DNA of 27,199 bases from Methanobacteriota archaeon. Its GTDB lineage: Archaea; Thermoplasmatota; Poseidoniia; Poseidoniales; Poseidoniaceae. Shown here piece after piece: positions 1 through 8,553 of this stretch (the stretch's first letter is position 1; the number at the start of each line of letters is the position of its first letter). A model generated the notes under the pieces. The model did not search any database, was not told the DNA's origin, and was given only the letters and a program-made list of their open reading frames with translations. The stretch is from assembly GCA_002727515.1 (NCBI GenBank), contig PBXF01000010.1, positions 9,316-36,514 of the forward strand, read 5' to 3'. A program made the position numbers and the translations under genes.

Positions 1-68
1 AAGATTAGAGGCTTTGTTCGACTATTATTGACTGATGGAAGGCCAATAGTTGCCAATGAAGATCAAAA

Positions 69-1331
69 TTAATCGAACATCGAACCGAATCCTTCGAATT
101 CGTTTTCTTCTTCTTCCTCAGGTTGTATGATATCTTGTGGCTGAATTTGCTTTGGGTTATCATCAACGAATGAAAACGATTCAGAAGCAGAGTCAACAAT
201 GTCCATTCCACTACTGAACCCTTGTGGTGTTGCATTTGCAGCCGCAATAGCAGAGGTGCCTGCAGCTTGTGTTTTTGCTGCAATGCCTGAAGCGGCCACA
301 GCCGTCATTCCTACTCCAATACCTACAGCCGTTCCTGCAACAGTACCAACTGCTCTACCAGCAGTGACTATGATTCCCGGCTTTTCCTCATCAGGTGATT
401 TTATTTCTAATTCATCCCCAACTCTCATCCACTCAGGAGGTGTGCCAGAGCCTCCTCCCAAACATGCTAATGTTGTAAATGCAGCAAGAGGCATAACTGC
501 TAATGCCGTTAGCAGATCTAAAAATGAGGTATCAGGTACGCTTCCAATGTTGAGCATATCTTCCATTAATGATTGCTCTAATTGTAAATTATTTACGTCA
601 GCGCCTACCCATGAAAGAACAATAACACTCGCAATTCTCCCCATCAACCACAGAACCAAGACTGGAGCCAAGAAAGATAGTTTAGTCATAGAAACTAACC
701 ATCTGCGAGTGAATGCCGCAGTAGTGATGTGTTTCCTTGCAAATTTAGGAAACATTCGTAATACTGCAATCAAAATGACAAGATAGAAAGCCATTGCGAC
801 TTCAAGCCTTCTGTTTTCTCTTATCCATGCATCAGGGGTCATAATTATGAATGCTAGTGGGAGAATAACTAGAACTAGTTGGAATGGTATCGCAAGTAGA
901 ACCAATCCTCCATGGGTTGATAATAGCGAATGTTGTTTCTTTATCCTGTCGTTGACCATTACAGTCAATCTTGCGTGAGGTGTTCTCGAATGTACTCTTC
1001 TTGAGTTTCTTAACAACGCGGCATCGCGCTTTGACCTAGTTAGCCCCAGAGTAGATCTCCATCCACCCTTTTCGACAACAGATATTGGTGTAAATCCTCC
1101 AAAGAGTAACGCTAACAGAAGTGCCAACATACCGTAAGCTAGGGATGCTGCTACAATCCACGGTATCATTTCTGCTTGAAAAGACAGTGTGAAGTTCTCA
1201 GATCCGAATTCAAAATCTATCAGGTATGTAATCGAAAAAGCAGCCATAGGGGTCAAGAATATCTGACAAAATACCAACCCTGTTAGGAATAACCTTGCGG
1301 TTAGGGGTCCTTTGTCAGAGTAGGCACTCAC
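69..1331 (-). CDS. Multi-pass membrane protein of unknown function
   Basis: I do not recognise this family. The 420-residue product has about six hydrophobic segments: residues 12-38, 58-80, 141-164, 177-195, 218-243 and 270-293. Between the second and third lies a basic, Arg/Lys-rich loop (about 88-135), which by the positive-inside rule is probably cytoplasmic. Residues 322-365 are Gly/Ala-rich and could form a further weak membrane segment or a flexible hinge. The C-terminus (about 380-420) is disordered and ends in a Glu-rich acidic stretch. The start is GTG; upstream on the minus strand there is an AAAGGA that could serve as ribosome binding site. It diverges from the surface-protein gene at 1488, so the two share the 1332-1487 spacer. 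A membrane or transport-related role would be a guess; no catalytic motif is visible. Confidence 0.75.
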   Translation of the reverse strand: MSAYSDKGPLTARLFLTGLVFCQIFLTPMAAFSITYLIDFEFGSENFTLSFQAEMIPWIVAASLAYGMLALLLALLFGGFTPISVVEKGGWRSTLGLTRSKRDAALLRNSRRVHSRTPHARLTVMVNDRIKKQHSLLSTHGGLVLLAIPFQLVLVILPLAFIIMTPDAWIRENRRLEVAMAFYLVILIAVLRMFPKFARKHITTAAFTRRWLVSMTKLSFLAPVLVLWLMGRIASVIVLSWVGADVNNLQLEQSLMEDMLNIGSVPDTSFLDLLTALAVMPLAAFTTLACLGGGSGTPPEWMRVGDELEIKSPDEEKPGIIVTAGRAVGTVAGTAVGIGVGMTAVAASGIAAKTQAAGTSAIAAANATPQGFSSGMDIVDSASESFSFVDDNPKQIQPQDIIQPEEEEENEFEGFGSMFD

Positions 1332-1424
1332 AAAACCCCCCCAATCCTTTGCTTTCTCAAAGGTTGCCCTTCAATTTTGAATCAAATGCCGATTGCAAGA
1401 CAAAACTTTCACGGCCGAAATCTG

Positions 1425-1455
1425 TGTCCCCTACGGGGACATGGGAAGGGGACAT
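1425..1455. promoter_or_regulatory. GTCCCC/GGGGAC inverted and direct repeats in a divergent spacer
   Basis: The spacer between the two divergent genes holds a perfect 7-bp inverted repeat, TGTCCCC-TAC-GGGGACA (1425-1441). A second copy of GGGGACAT follows at 1448-1455, 13 bp downstream of the first (1435-1442). Three half-sites in 31 bp next to a gene start fit a transcription-factor operator; a small RNA hairpin is the alternative. A second, unrelated inverted repeat, CCTTTG-6-CAAAGG, lies at 1346-1363 close to the minus-strand gene's start. Function is inferred only from symmetry and position. Confidence 0.35.
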
Positions 1456-1487
1456 TCATATGCCATACTTATTTGGGTAGACTGTTG

Positions 1488-4400
1488 ATGACTATGAGAA
1501 AGTCGCTACCGTTTGCTTTGGTTGCCCTACTAGTATTCCAAACTGTAATGATAACAATTACAGAAAATGTGGAAGCAGCAGAAGGAAGAGGAGGTTCATC
1601 AGATGACTTCTTCGTTCAAGAAATAACTTACAATTCCTCTGGTATTGAGACATGGTATCAGCCTGATGGTTCAATGGTCATGTACGTTGCAAAAGGTGAC
1701 CTTGTGGACATCGATGTTACTGTAAAAAGAGGAGGCAGTGCTCTAACCGGCTCTAGCGCTACCGTTACTGTAGACATAGTCCATCCAGTTGGTTTCGTGA
1801 TGAATTCCAGTAATTGGACAACAACTCCTCTGCTAGGAAGTCAGTCATTCAAGGGAAGTTACACTTGGGAAGCAAGTATTGCTCATTCTTACCTGAATGT
1901 GTCCTCAAATGAACTCTCAGGAGGAGTTATAGTAAGGGCTACAGTAAACAACCCTGCTGATGACCGAAACGAAAACGATGTAATGGAATCAACACTTCCA
2001 ATCGCTGTAGCACAAGATGATATGGAAGCCGAAGGTGATCCAAGAGACGGAGCATTCGGCCCAGCATCTATTCCTACTTTCTATGGTGCTAACTTCCCAA
2101 TTGACGGTTCTGACGCCAACGGACTTGGTTCGTGGCAACAGGATAATTCAGCATCAACCAATGGAGATGCCCATTGGAGACATTCTAATTCAGGCTCAGA
2201 CTATCCTTCAAATTCCAGAAGTCGTCTTGTTTTTGCACACCGTGCAGGCTCATCAACTTGTGATTACGGAGCCCAACTTGATGGTGGAATGTCCAACACA
2301 TACCAGCAATGGATGTGCAAGATGCAACTAAATTCTGCAGGGCATATGTCAGCTCAAATGCACGTGAAGACCTACGGCACAATGGGAGCGGGAGATTTCG
2401 TAGCCCTTGAATTATGGAGAGGCAATGGTGCACCAGAGTCTACATTAAAACACGAATTCAAGAATGATTTGCCCAGCACTACAGCAGGAGTATGGAGCAA
2501 CATATCATGGGATCCAACTGAAGACCTAGGTGGCCATTCTTGGTCTTATGGTCTAATATTCCAATCCGATAGTTCAGGTGCAGCAAGCGGAATGCACGTC
2601 GATGATTTCGTAATGTTTGGAATTGAGAAGGTAGATGAATACACCTTAGATGTTGATTGTGACAACCCTTCAAGCGGATACACAACACCACCTAACAACA
2701 TTCTATCTCTTCATTGCATGGTGACAAATAACGGTTACAAAAATGCACAATTTAGAGTACAATCCAATGTTTCCAATGTGTCATGGATGAATCCTAGCCT
2801 CCCGATGATTAGAATAGACAGCGCAAACCCAACTCAGCACGGAACTACTGTACTAATTCCTCCAATTCCAGGAGGAAATGTGACAGAGATGTGGATAAAC
2901 CTCTCAATCCCTGCAGGTGCTGATGTTCAACAGCAAGTTTGGCAGGTTTGGTGGACAGATGCAGGTGGTACTCAACTCGGAGAACTTGGACGTATATCAT
3001 CGGACATAGCGGTGACGGAACAGTACGGTGTGCATCTATCATCACCAGTACCTCTTATTGCTGCTACAATGATGCCAGGGGAAACCACAGATATTCCTTT
3101 CAAACTACAAAATGCTGGCAATAGAGTTGCATCTTTCGCGGTAACAGCAAACTTCCAAGAAGATGACTGGAACTCATTTGTAACAGATTTGAATAACACA
3201 CCTGTTCAGATGCCGATACCTCTTAATAGAGGTCAAGAGATGAATCTGCTGCTAAATGTGACGGCTCCTGCACAAGCAACTCCTGGTGAAATGCCATTTT
3301 CACTCAGAGCTGTATGTCCGTCTTGTGGGCAATCACTATTTGGTAACGATGTAATCTCCAAGAAAATTGAAGTGCCAGTATTCAGGTCAGTAGAGATGTA
3401 TACAGAGGACACTCAAATTTCTGCCCAAGCTAACGGAGTTGCAAGAGTAGTTTACATTGATATTTTCAACAAAGGCAACTCAGATGAGTCGTATACTTTA
3501 GAACTCATGCAATCCAACTGGAGGCTAGAGGCATATCTTTCCAATTCAGAAACGCCGACTCTGGATGCTTGGTACGGAGATACAACCATTGCACTGAATT
3601 TACCAATGCCGGTTGGTCTATCTCCAAGCCCTTACACTGCTACAATTGTAGCAAAGAATACCGAAGATGATACCATCAGAGACCAGATAATCATCTATGT
3701 TGACGTCGAGGACACATCAGCAGTTTCGGTTTCAGATCAAAACGCTGACCAGTCCTATGTCCCTGGTGACATTTCCCAATCAATGAGATTTGAGGTATTC
3801 AATGACGGTAACCAAGCGGATAGATTTTCAATGGACATGAATATTCCTTCTGGAATGATGGCCAACTTTGAACAATTATCAGAAGGAAACCTAACGCCAA
3901 TGTTAGAGCCAGGTGAATCTTACAATGTAACTGTAAGATTTTCCTTTGCAGATGAAGCAAATGGCCAATTATTGCTAAACGTAATAGCAACAAGCGTAAA
4001 TGATCCTACAGTTTCAGATTCAGGTAGTTGCTTTTATCGCGTAGGTTCTCAAAATACAATGAATTTAGTATTCTATGATACAATAGTCATCAGCGAACCT
4101 GGTCGACATGAAATTCAAGTAGAGTTAAAGAACAGATTGAAAGAAGGTCAATCTGTATCGATGTCAATTGACCAAAATGGTACGAACCGTTGGTATGGCA
4201 CATCACTGGCATCGACAGACAGAGAGTTCTGGCTTGAATTAGAAGGAGAACGAGAAATTACAGTGATTTTCGAAATTCAAAGTTCAAGTTTGAAGAATCT
4301 AGAATCTGATTTCATAACAACAGAAATAACACTCTGGGCTGTTTCAAATACCTTAGAAGATGCTGAAGGGTTACCAATTATAGTGAATCTGCAGAAAACA

Positions 4401-4781
4401 AGTTCATCAACTGAAGATTCAGCATCATCTGGTGAAGACTTCGATTGGGTTGGAATTGGAATCTGGGTAGTAGGGGGAGGCGTCATTCTCGCCTTACTCA
4501 TGGTTTTACTTATAGTGATTAATTCCACAGATGAAGATGAAGAAGATTGGTCAGAGGGAGGGTACGAAGACAACCTTTCTGCAACCTATGGTTCCGTAGC
4601 AGCTGCACCTACAATACCAACTGCTGACTCACCAAGTTTGATTCCAAATGTTTCACCTCCGGCACCTTCGGCTCCTGCGCCGCAAACCGGACCACCTGTC
4701 CCCGCAGCAGGCCTTCCAGATGGTTGGAATATGGAGCAATGGCAACATTACGGACAACAATGGCTCGACAGCCAAAAATGA
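1488..4781 (+). CDS. Large secreted, C-terminally membrane-anchored surface protein
   Basis: The open frame extends upstream to a TTG at 1377. The ATG at 1488 (or the one two codons later) is preferred because it puts a classic signal peptide at the N-terminus: basic MRK, then a hydrophobic stretch to about residue 20, then an Ala-rich cleavage region near VEAAEG. The extracellular part is about 960 residues, rich in Asn-X-Ser/Thr sequons. It contains a Trp/Gly-rich beta-sandwich-like region (roughly residues 190-380, lectin- or MAM-like in feel). Several Ig-like/CARDB-style segments with VFNDGNQADRF-type motifs follow. A single membrane helix lies near residues 987-1011, then an acidic stretch, a Pro/Ala-rich linker and a conserved-looking end, LPDGWNMEQWQHYGQQWL. 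The architecture suggests a cell-surface adhesion or S-layer-associated protein; the ligand is unknown. About 1097 residues. Confidence 0.85.
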   Translation: MTMRKSLPFALVALLVFQTVMITITENVEAAEGRGGSSDDFFVQEITYNSSGIETWYQPDGSMVMYVAKGDLVDIDVTVKRGGSALTGSSATVTVDIVHPVGFVMNSSNWTTTPLLGSQSFKGSYTWEASIAHSYLNVSSNELSGGVIVRATVNNPADDRNENDVMESTLPIAVAQDDMEAEGDPRDGAFGPASIPTFYGANFPIDGSDANGLGSWQQDNSASTNGDAHWRHSNSGSDYPSNSRSRLVFAHRAGSSTCDYGAQLDGGMSNTYQQWMCKMQLNSAGHMSAQMHVKTYGTMGAGDFVALELWRGNGAPESTLKHEFKNDLPSTTAGVWSNISWDPTEDLGGHSWSYGLIFQSDSSGAASGMHVDDFVMFGIEKVDEYTLDVDCDNPSSGYTTPPNNILSLHCMVTNNGYKNAQFRVQSNVSNVSWMNPSLPMIRIDSANPTQHGTTVLIPPIPGGNVTEMWINLSIPAGADVQQQVWQVWWTDAGGTQLGELGRISSDIAVTEQYGVHLSSPVPLIAATMMPGETTDIPFKLQNAGNRVASFAVTANFQEDDWNSFVTDLNNTPVQMPIPLNRGQEMNLLLNVTAPAQATPGEMPFSLRAVCPSCGQSLFGNDVISKKIEVPVFRSVEMYTEDTQISAQANGVARVVYIDIFNKGNSDESYTLELMQSNWRLEAYLSNSETPTLDAWYGDTTIALNLPMPVGLSPSPYTATIVAKNTEDDTIRDQIIIYVDVEDTSAVSVSDQNADQSYVPGDISQSMRFEVFNDGNQADRFSMDMNIPSGMMANFEQLSEGNLTPMLEPGESYNVTVRFSFADEANGQLLLNVIATSVNDPTVSDSGSCFYRVGSQNTMNLVFYDTIVISEPGRHEIQVELKNRLKEGQSVSMSIDQNGTNRWYGTSLASTDREFWLELEGEREITVIFEIQSSSLKNLESDFITTEITLWAVSNTLEDAEGLPIIVNLQKTSSSTEDSASSGEDFDWVGIGIWVVGGGVILALLMVLLIVINSTDEDEEDWSEGGYEDNLSATYGSVAAAPTIPTADSPSLIPNVSPPAPSAPAPQTGPPVPAAGLPDGWNMEQWQHYGQQWLDSQK

Positions 4782-4782
4782 T

Positions 4783-4807
4783 TTTCTTCAACGATGGTTT
4801 GAAGAAA
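4783..4807 (+). terminator. Perfect 9-bp stem-loop just after a stop codon
   Basis: TTTCTTCAA (4783-4791) and TTGAAGAAA (4799-4807) pair perfectly around a 7-nt loop, starting two bases after the surface-protein stop codon. The position suits a 3'-end or RNA-processing structure. No oligo-T run follows, so it is not a typical archaeal terminator; mRNA stabilisation or a DNA dyad are alternatives. Confidence 0.35.
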
Positions 4808-4810
4808 TAC

Positions 4811-4822
4811 TGCGCTTGCGCA
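4811..4822. promoter_or_regulatory. TGCGCTTGCGCA palindrome upstream of the thermosome gene
   Basis: A perfect 5-bp inverted repeat with a 2-bp centre lies 14 bp before the thermosome ATG and just ahead of the TGAGGT ribosome binding site. Its position could suit an operator or an mRNA hairpin that influences translation of the chaperonin. Archaeal chaperonin genes are typically heat-regulated, but no known operator is recognised here. Confidence 0.3.
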
Positions 4823-4836
4823 TAACTTGCTGAGGT

Positions 4837-6465
4837 ATGAATATGTATGGAAACGGACAAGCACCAATTTTCATTTTGAAAGAGGGTGTACAAAGAACCA
4901 GAGGCCGAACCGCTCAATCTAACAACATTGCAGCCGCAAAGGCAGTAGCAGATGCAGTGAGAAGCACTCTTGGTCCAAAAGGCATGGACAAAATGCTTGT
5001 TGACAGTATGGGTGATGTGGTAATAACCAACGACGGTGCAACGATCCTGAAGGAAATGGATATCGAACATCCAGCTGCTAAAATGATTATTGAGGTCGCT
5101 AAGACCCAAGAGCAACATTGCTACGATGGTACAACTTCAGCGGTTGTTCTTGCTGGAGAACTTTTGAAAAAATCAGAAGATTTGATTGAACAAAACGTAC
5201 ACCCCACTCTAATTTGCGAAGGATTCAGACTTGCAGCAGAAAAAGCGGTTGGTTGCCTAGATGAGCATGGTATCTCAACCCAGGGCGATGACGATGTTCT
5301 GATGGAGGTTGCTAAGACTTCCTTAACTGGCAAATCTGCTGGTGCAGTAAAATCATTCCTTGCGGATATATGTGTAAGGGCTGTCAATGCAGTTGGTAGA
5401 GTTGAAGATGGAGAAAGGCTGGTTGACCTCTCAGATATTAAAGTCGAAAAGAGACAAGGTGGTTCAATCAAGGACAGTACTCTCGTGGACGGAATCATTC
5501 TTGACAAAGAAAGAGTTCATGCAGGGATGCCTAGATCAGTTTCAGATTGTAAAATAGCATTAATTAACAGCGCAATTGAAGTCAAGAAAACAGAGGTTGA
5601 CGCAAAAATACAGATAACTGACCCATCAATGCTAGCGTCTTTCTTGGAAGAAGAAGAAGGATACATCAAAGGACTAGTTGAAAAAATAAAATCCAGTGGC
5701 GCTAACGTAATTGTTTGTCAAAAAGGGATTGATGACCTAGCACAGCATTACATGGCAAAAGCAGGAATCTTCGCAATTAGAAGGGCTAAAAAGAGCGACA
5801 TGGAAGCATTATCAAAAGCAACAGGCGGAAAGATTGTTACCAATATTGACGATCTATCAGACTCAGATTTAGGTGTTGCTTCCAAAGTAGAAGAAAGAAA
5901 AATTGGCGAATCTGATATGACTTTCATAACAGGTTGCCCTGAAGCAAAATCTGTTTCAGTTCTACTTAGAGGTGGAACTGAGCATGTTGTTGATGAAATT
6001 CGACGTGCTTTCGACGATGCAGTTGGTGTTGTATCAGTTGCTTGGGAGGATGGCTTTGTTCTAACTGGAGGAGGAAGCGTACTTGCAGCCCTATCTCGTG
6101 ATTTGAGGTCTTTTGCAGAATCGATTGGCGGTAGAGAGCAAATGGCAATTGAGGCATTTGCAAGCGCCCTCGAAATTATACCTAGAACTCTTGCTGAAAA
6201 TGCAGGTCTAGACCCTGTTACAACCATTATCGAACTTAGAAAGTCTCATGCAGATGGTAATTCAACATCTGGAATCAATGTTGAGGATGGAGGGGTTATG
6301 AATATGAGAGAAGCTAATGTTTTAGAACCACAAAGAGTTGTTGAACAAGCAATTCAATCTGCGACTGAAACAGCAACAATGATTCTTCGTATCGATGATG
6401 TTATCTCATCCAAAGGTGTTTCTGGAGAGGGAATGATGGATGGAATGGATGATTTCCATATGTGA
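4837..6465 (+). CDS. thsA: Thermosome subunit (group II chaperonin)
   Basis: This is an ATP-driven cytoplasmic folding chamber subunit of the TCP-1/CCT family. The 542-residue product has usual thermosome length and the family's signatures: [14 protein letters not shown] near residues 43-56, [17 protein letters not shown] near 67-83, and the nucleotide loop DGTT at 97-100. A GGGS stretch at about 412-415 and a Gly/Met-rich tail ([10 protein letters not shown]) are also typical. In many archaeal homologues the nucleotide loop reads GDGTT; here Tyr96 replaces the Gly while Asp97, the expected Mg-ATP contact, is kept. The start ATG has TGAGGT upstream; an in-frame ATG two codons later is also possible. 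It stands alone with short spacers on both sides, so its own promoter is likely. The alpha/beta subunit type cannot be told from one copy. Confidence 0.97.
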   Translation: MNMYGNGQAPIFILKEGVQRTRGRTAQSNNIAAAKAVADAVRSTLGPKGMDKMLVDSMGDVVITNDGATILKEMDIEHPAAKMIIEVAKTQEQHCYDGTTSAVVLAGELLKKSEDLIEQNVHPTLICEGFRLAAEKAVGCLDEHGISTQGDDDVLMEVAKTSLTGKSAGAVKSFLADICVRAVNAVGRVEDGERLVDLSDIKVEKRQGGSIKDSTLVDGIILDKERVHAGMPRSVSDCKIALINSAIEVKKTEVDAKIQITDPSMLASFLEEEEGYIKGLVEKIKSSGANVIVCQKGIDDLAQHYMAKAGIFAIRRAKKSDMEALSKATGGKIVTNIDDLSDSDLGVASKVEERKIGESDMTFITGCPEAKSVSVLLRGGTEHVVDEIRRAFDDAVGVVSVAWEDGFVLTGGGSVLAALSRDLRSFAESIGGREQMAIEAFASALEIIPRTLAENAGLDPVTTIIELRKSHADGNSTSGINVEDGGVMNMREANVLEPQRVVEQAIQSATETATMILRIDDVISSKGVSGEGMMDGMDDFHM

Positions 6466-6495
6466 TTTTTGACAAAGAAAAAATCTCATATTTTC

Positions 6496-6512
6496 CTATC
6501 CCTGAGGGATAG
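6496..6512. promoter_or_regulatory. 7-bp hairpin CTATCCC-TGA-GGGATAG
   Basis: A perfect inverted repeat sits 30 bp after the thermosome stop and 65 bp before the next start. It resembles the 1425-1441 hairpin in having a CCC/GGG stem and a 3-nt loop. It could be a 3' structure of the thermosome mRNA or an operator for the downstream redox pair. No long T-tract follows. Confidence 0.3.
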
Positions 6513-6577
6513 ACAACAAACCTTCAAAGGCTAAGTTCCTGTGGCTCTTATTGCGCAGCGTGAGCGTTGGTGATATC

Positions 6578-8545
6578 ATGGCTACAGTCGCAAAGGTTTG
6601 GATAGAAGAAGACTGTATCACTTGCGATGCATGTCAAGACATTTTACCGGAAGTTTTCGAGGTAACTGACGATACAAGTCAGATTAAAGCGGAAGTCAGA
6701 GAAGATGGTTCGTTTGATAGAAATACCGGATTGTCTGCTATCAAGGAAGAATTCAGAGCAGAATACTCAGAATTAATCGAGGAAGCAGCCGATGCATGTC
6801 CTGTTGAAATCATCAAATTCGAATATGCAGGCGGAGCAGTTGAAGCAGAAGCTCCTGTCGAAGCAGCTGCTGTAGAAACAGCGCCAGCAGTTGAGGCAGC
6901 AGTGGCACCTAGCGCAGATGATGGCGTTTTAGCAGACCTTCTATCTGGAGACCGTAGCCTAGCGGTTTTCTTTGGTTCTCAAACTGGAAACGCAGCAGGT
7001 CTCGCCGAAAAGACCGCAAAAAAAGCGGCATTGTATGGTTTGGATGCAAAGGTCTTGGATATGGACGGATATGATCCAGCCCAGTTTGCATCAAACAAGA
7101 GAGTGTTAATCATCACCTCAACATGGGGTGAAGGAGAAATGCCAGACAATGCAGATACTCTTTGGAATCAGACATTGGCTACAAAACCTTCATTGAGCGG
7201 AATTCATTATTCAGTTTGTGCTATTGGTGACACATCATACGACGAATTCTGTAAAGCAGGCACAGATTGGGATGACAAATTCTCAGAACTCGGTGCGAGT
7301 TCGATTCAAGAAATACAACTCTGTGATGTAGATTTCGAGCCGGCATGGGAAGTATGGGTCACCGCAGTATTGCCAAGAATTGCATGTGTAGATTCGTCAG
7401 GTACTTTCCAAGAAGAGTTGCTAGAAGCAATGATTGCTTATGGTTCAGGAGATGATGATGATGAGGCAGATATTGGAGATTTCACTCCAGGAATTATCGA
7501 GCAAGCAACAATGTCAATGAATCTAAAGATTTTCAGATACGATCCTTTGAAGGCTGAATCTGGATACGACACAGTTGCAGTTGTTCTACCAGGACATGCA
7601 ACTTTGGAGGATGCTTTAGTGGCAGTCAAGAGAGACGTTGATGGCTCGCTTGCATTTAGAAGCGGGAGCCTCTGTGGTACGAATCCTCTAACCGGAGTCA
7701 AAGCAAACGGTAGAATTCTTCCAGCGGATACTACCAGAGTCTGTGATTTGATTAGCGAAGGGGGAACTCTGACAATAGAACCTCTACCGGGTTACGAGGT
7801 TTTGAAAGACTTGATGGTATCTTATGACAGATATGAAATCGCAAGAGCCAAATCTAATCCATGGCTTGTTGCTGACCCAAGACAAGGAGAAAAATTACCG
7901 AATGGTGCTCCAATGGGAGTTATGAGTTCAGATGAAGCTACTCACCTTCACTCGCTAGCAGATGTTGGTTCTCTTCAATTAGTAAATTCAATGTCGGATA
8001 CATTTGACATCGATGATAACTACTGTGGTCCAGGTATCGCCCTTCAGAGATGGGTTCGAAGTCAGGATTCTCGTTCTGGACAAGCTCATGTTAAGCAAAT
8101 GTACGAACTAATGCAGAGAAAAGGTGGCGTTTGGGATGAAGCAGATATTTCATCGATTGCACGTCATGGTATTGATGGCTCACAAGCCGCAGACTCTCTC
8201 TTCGCAGCAAGGTCTCGTTTGCTTGCAGAATACAAATTCACAGGTAAGACTGGAAGACTTGTTAAGAATTATTCAAGATCTGTAAAGATGTCTGGGAACG
8301 TTAACGAAACAACGCTCTACCGTTCAGTTCTAGGTCCATTAGGTCTTGGTTCTAATTTATTGAACGGTGTCTCATTAAGAATGATGCTAGGTTTCACTAG
8401 AACAGGTGGTCCTATAATGAGAGGCTTCCAAGGTATGCTACTACCTCCTGCAGGAATTGGTAAAATCCCTGATATGTTCAATTCTAAGATTCACAACCAC
8501 CACGAGGTCGTAGCGATTTTCAACGAATTAGATAGCAGGTTCTAG
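6578..8545 (+). CDS. Ferredoxin-flavodoxin-SdhB-like fusion protein, cluster ligands lost in the SdhB part
   Basis: The ATG at 6578 follows GGTGAT and starts directly at the ferredoxin domain; a TTG further upstream (6551) adds nothing conserved. The 655-residue product has three parts. Residues 1-85 form a one-cluster ferredoxin with C13, C16, C19 and C74 (DACP). An Ala/Glu/Pro linker (86-125) leads to a flavodoxin fold (about 127-270) with the FMN phosphate loop GSQTGN at 133-138 and STWGEGEMPD at 181-190. After an acidic hinge, residues 314-560 follow the SdhB/FrdB layout (LKIFRYDP, the LAFRSG region, IEPLPG..VLKDLMV). The Cys-rich 2Fe-2S, 4Fe-4S and 3Fe-4S motifs are replaced; only C366, C389 and C483 remain there. 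About 95 further residues at the C-terminus are unassigned. It is followed after 8 bp by an HdrB-like gene, so the two probably form an electron-transfer complex. The substrate is unknown and no SdhA flavoprotein is nearby. Confidence 0.8.
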   Translation: MATVAKVWIEEDCITCDACQDILPEVFEVTDDTSQIKAEVREDGSFDRNTGLSAIKEEFRAEYSELIEEAADACPVEIIKFEYAGGAVEAEAPVEAAAVETAPAVEAAVAPSADDGVLADLLSGDRSLAVFFGSQTGNAAGLAEKTAKKAALYGLDAKVLDMDGYDPAQFASNKRVLIITSTWGEGEMPDNADTLWNQTLATKPSLSGIHYSVCAIGDTSYDEFCKAGTDWDDKFSELGASSIQEIQLCDVDFEPAWEVWVTAVLPRIACVDSSGTFQEELLEAMIAYGSGDDDDEADIGDFTPGIIEQATMSMNLKIFRYDPLKAESGYDTVAVVLPGHATLEDALVAVKRDVDGSLAFRSGSLCGTNPLTGVKANGRILPADTTRVCDLISEGGTLTIEPLPGYEVLKDLMVSYDRYEIARAKSNPWLVADPRQGEKLPNGAPMGVMSSDEATHLHSLADVGSLQLVNSMSDTFDIDDNYCGPGIALQRWVRSQDSRSGQAHVKQMYELMQRKGGVWDEADISSIARHGIDGSQAADSLFAARSRLLAEYKFTGKTGRLVKNYSRSVKMSGNVNETTLYRSVLGPLGLGSNLLNGVSLRMMLGFTRTGGPIMRGFQGMLLPPAGIGKIPDMFNSKIHNHHEVVAIFNELDSRF

Positions 8546-8553
8546 GTGTTCAC

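Noticed and set aside
1..68. Possible end of a gene running off the left edge
   Set aside because: Too short to identify; the only frame there is on the minus strand and overlaps the membrane-protein gene.
199..786. Long plus-strand open frame opposite the membrane-protein gene
   Set aside because: It lies entirely antisense to the 69-1331 gene, whose product has clear membrane segments and a sensible start. The plus-strand translation is a low-complexity Ala/Pro/Thr run with no family look.
1377..1487. Extended N-terminus of the surface protein from the TTG at 1377
   Set aside because: It would put 37 residues before a clear signal peptide and code through the GTCCCC repeats; the ATG at 1488 fits much better.
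4609..5118. 169-codon minus-strand frame across the surface-protein/thermosome boundary
   Set aside because: It overlaps the ends of two well-supported genes and the spacer between them; no domain or ribosome binding site supports it.
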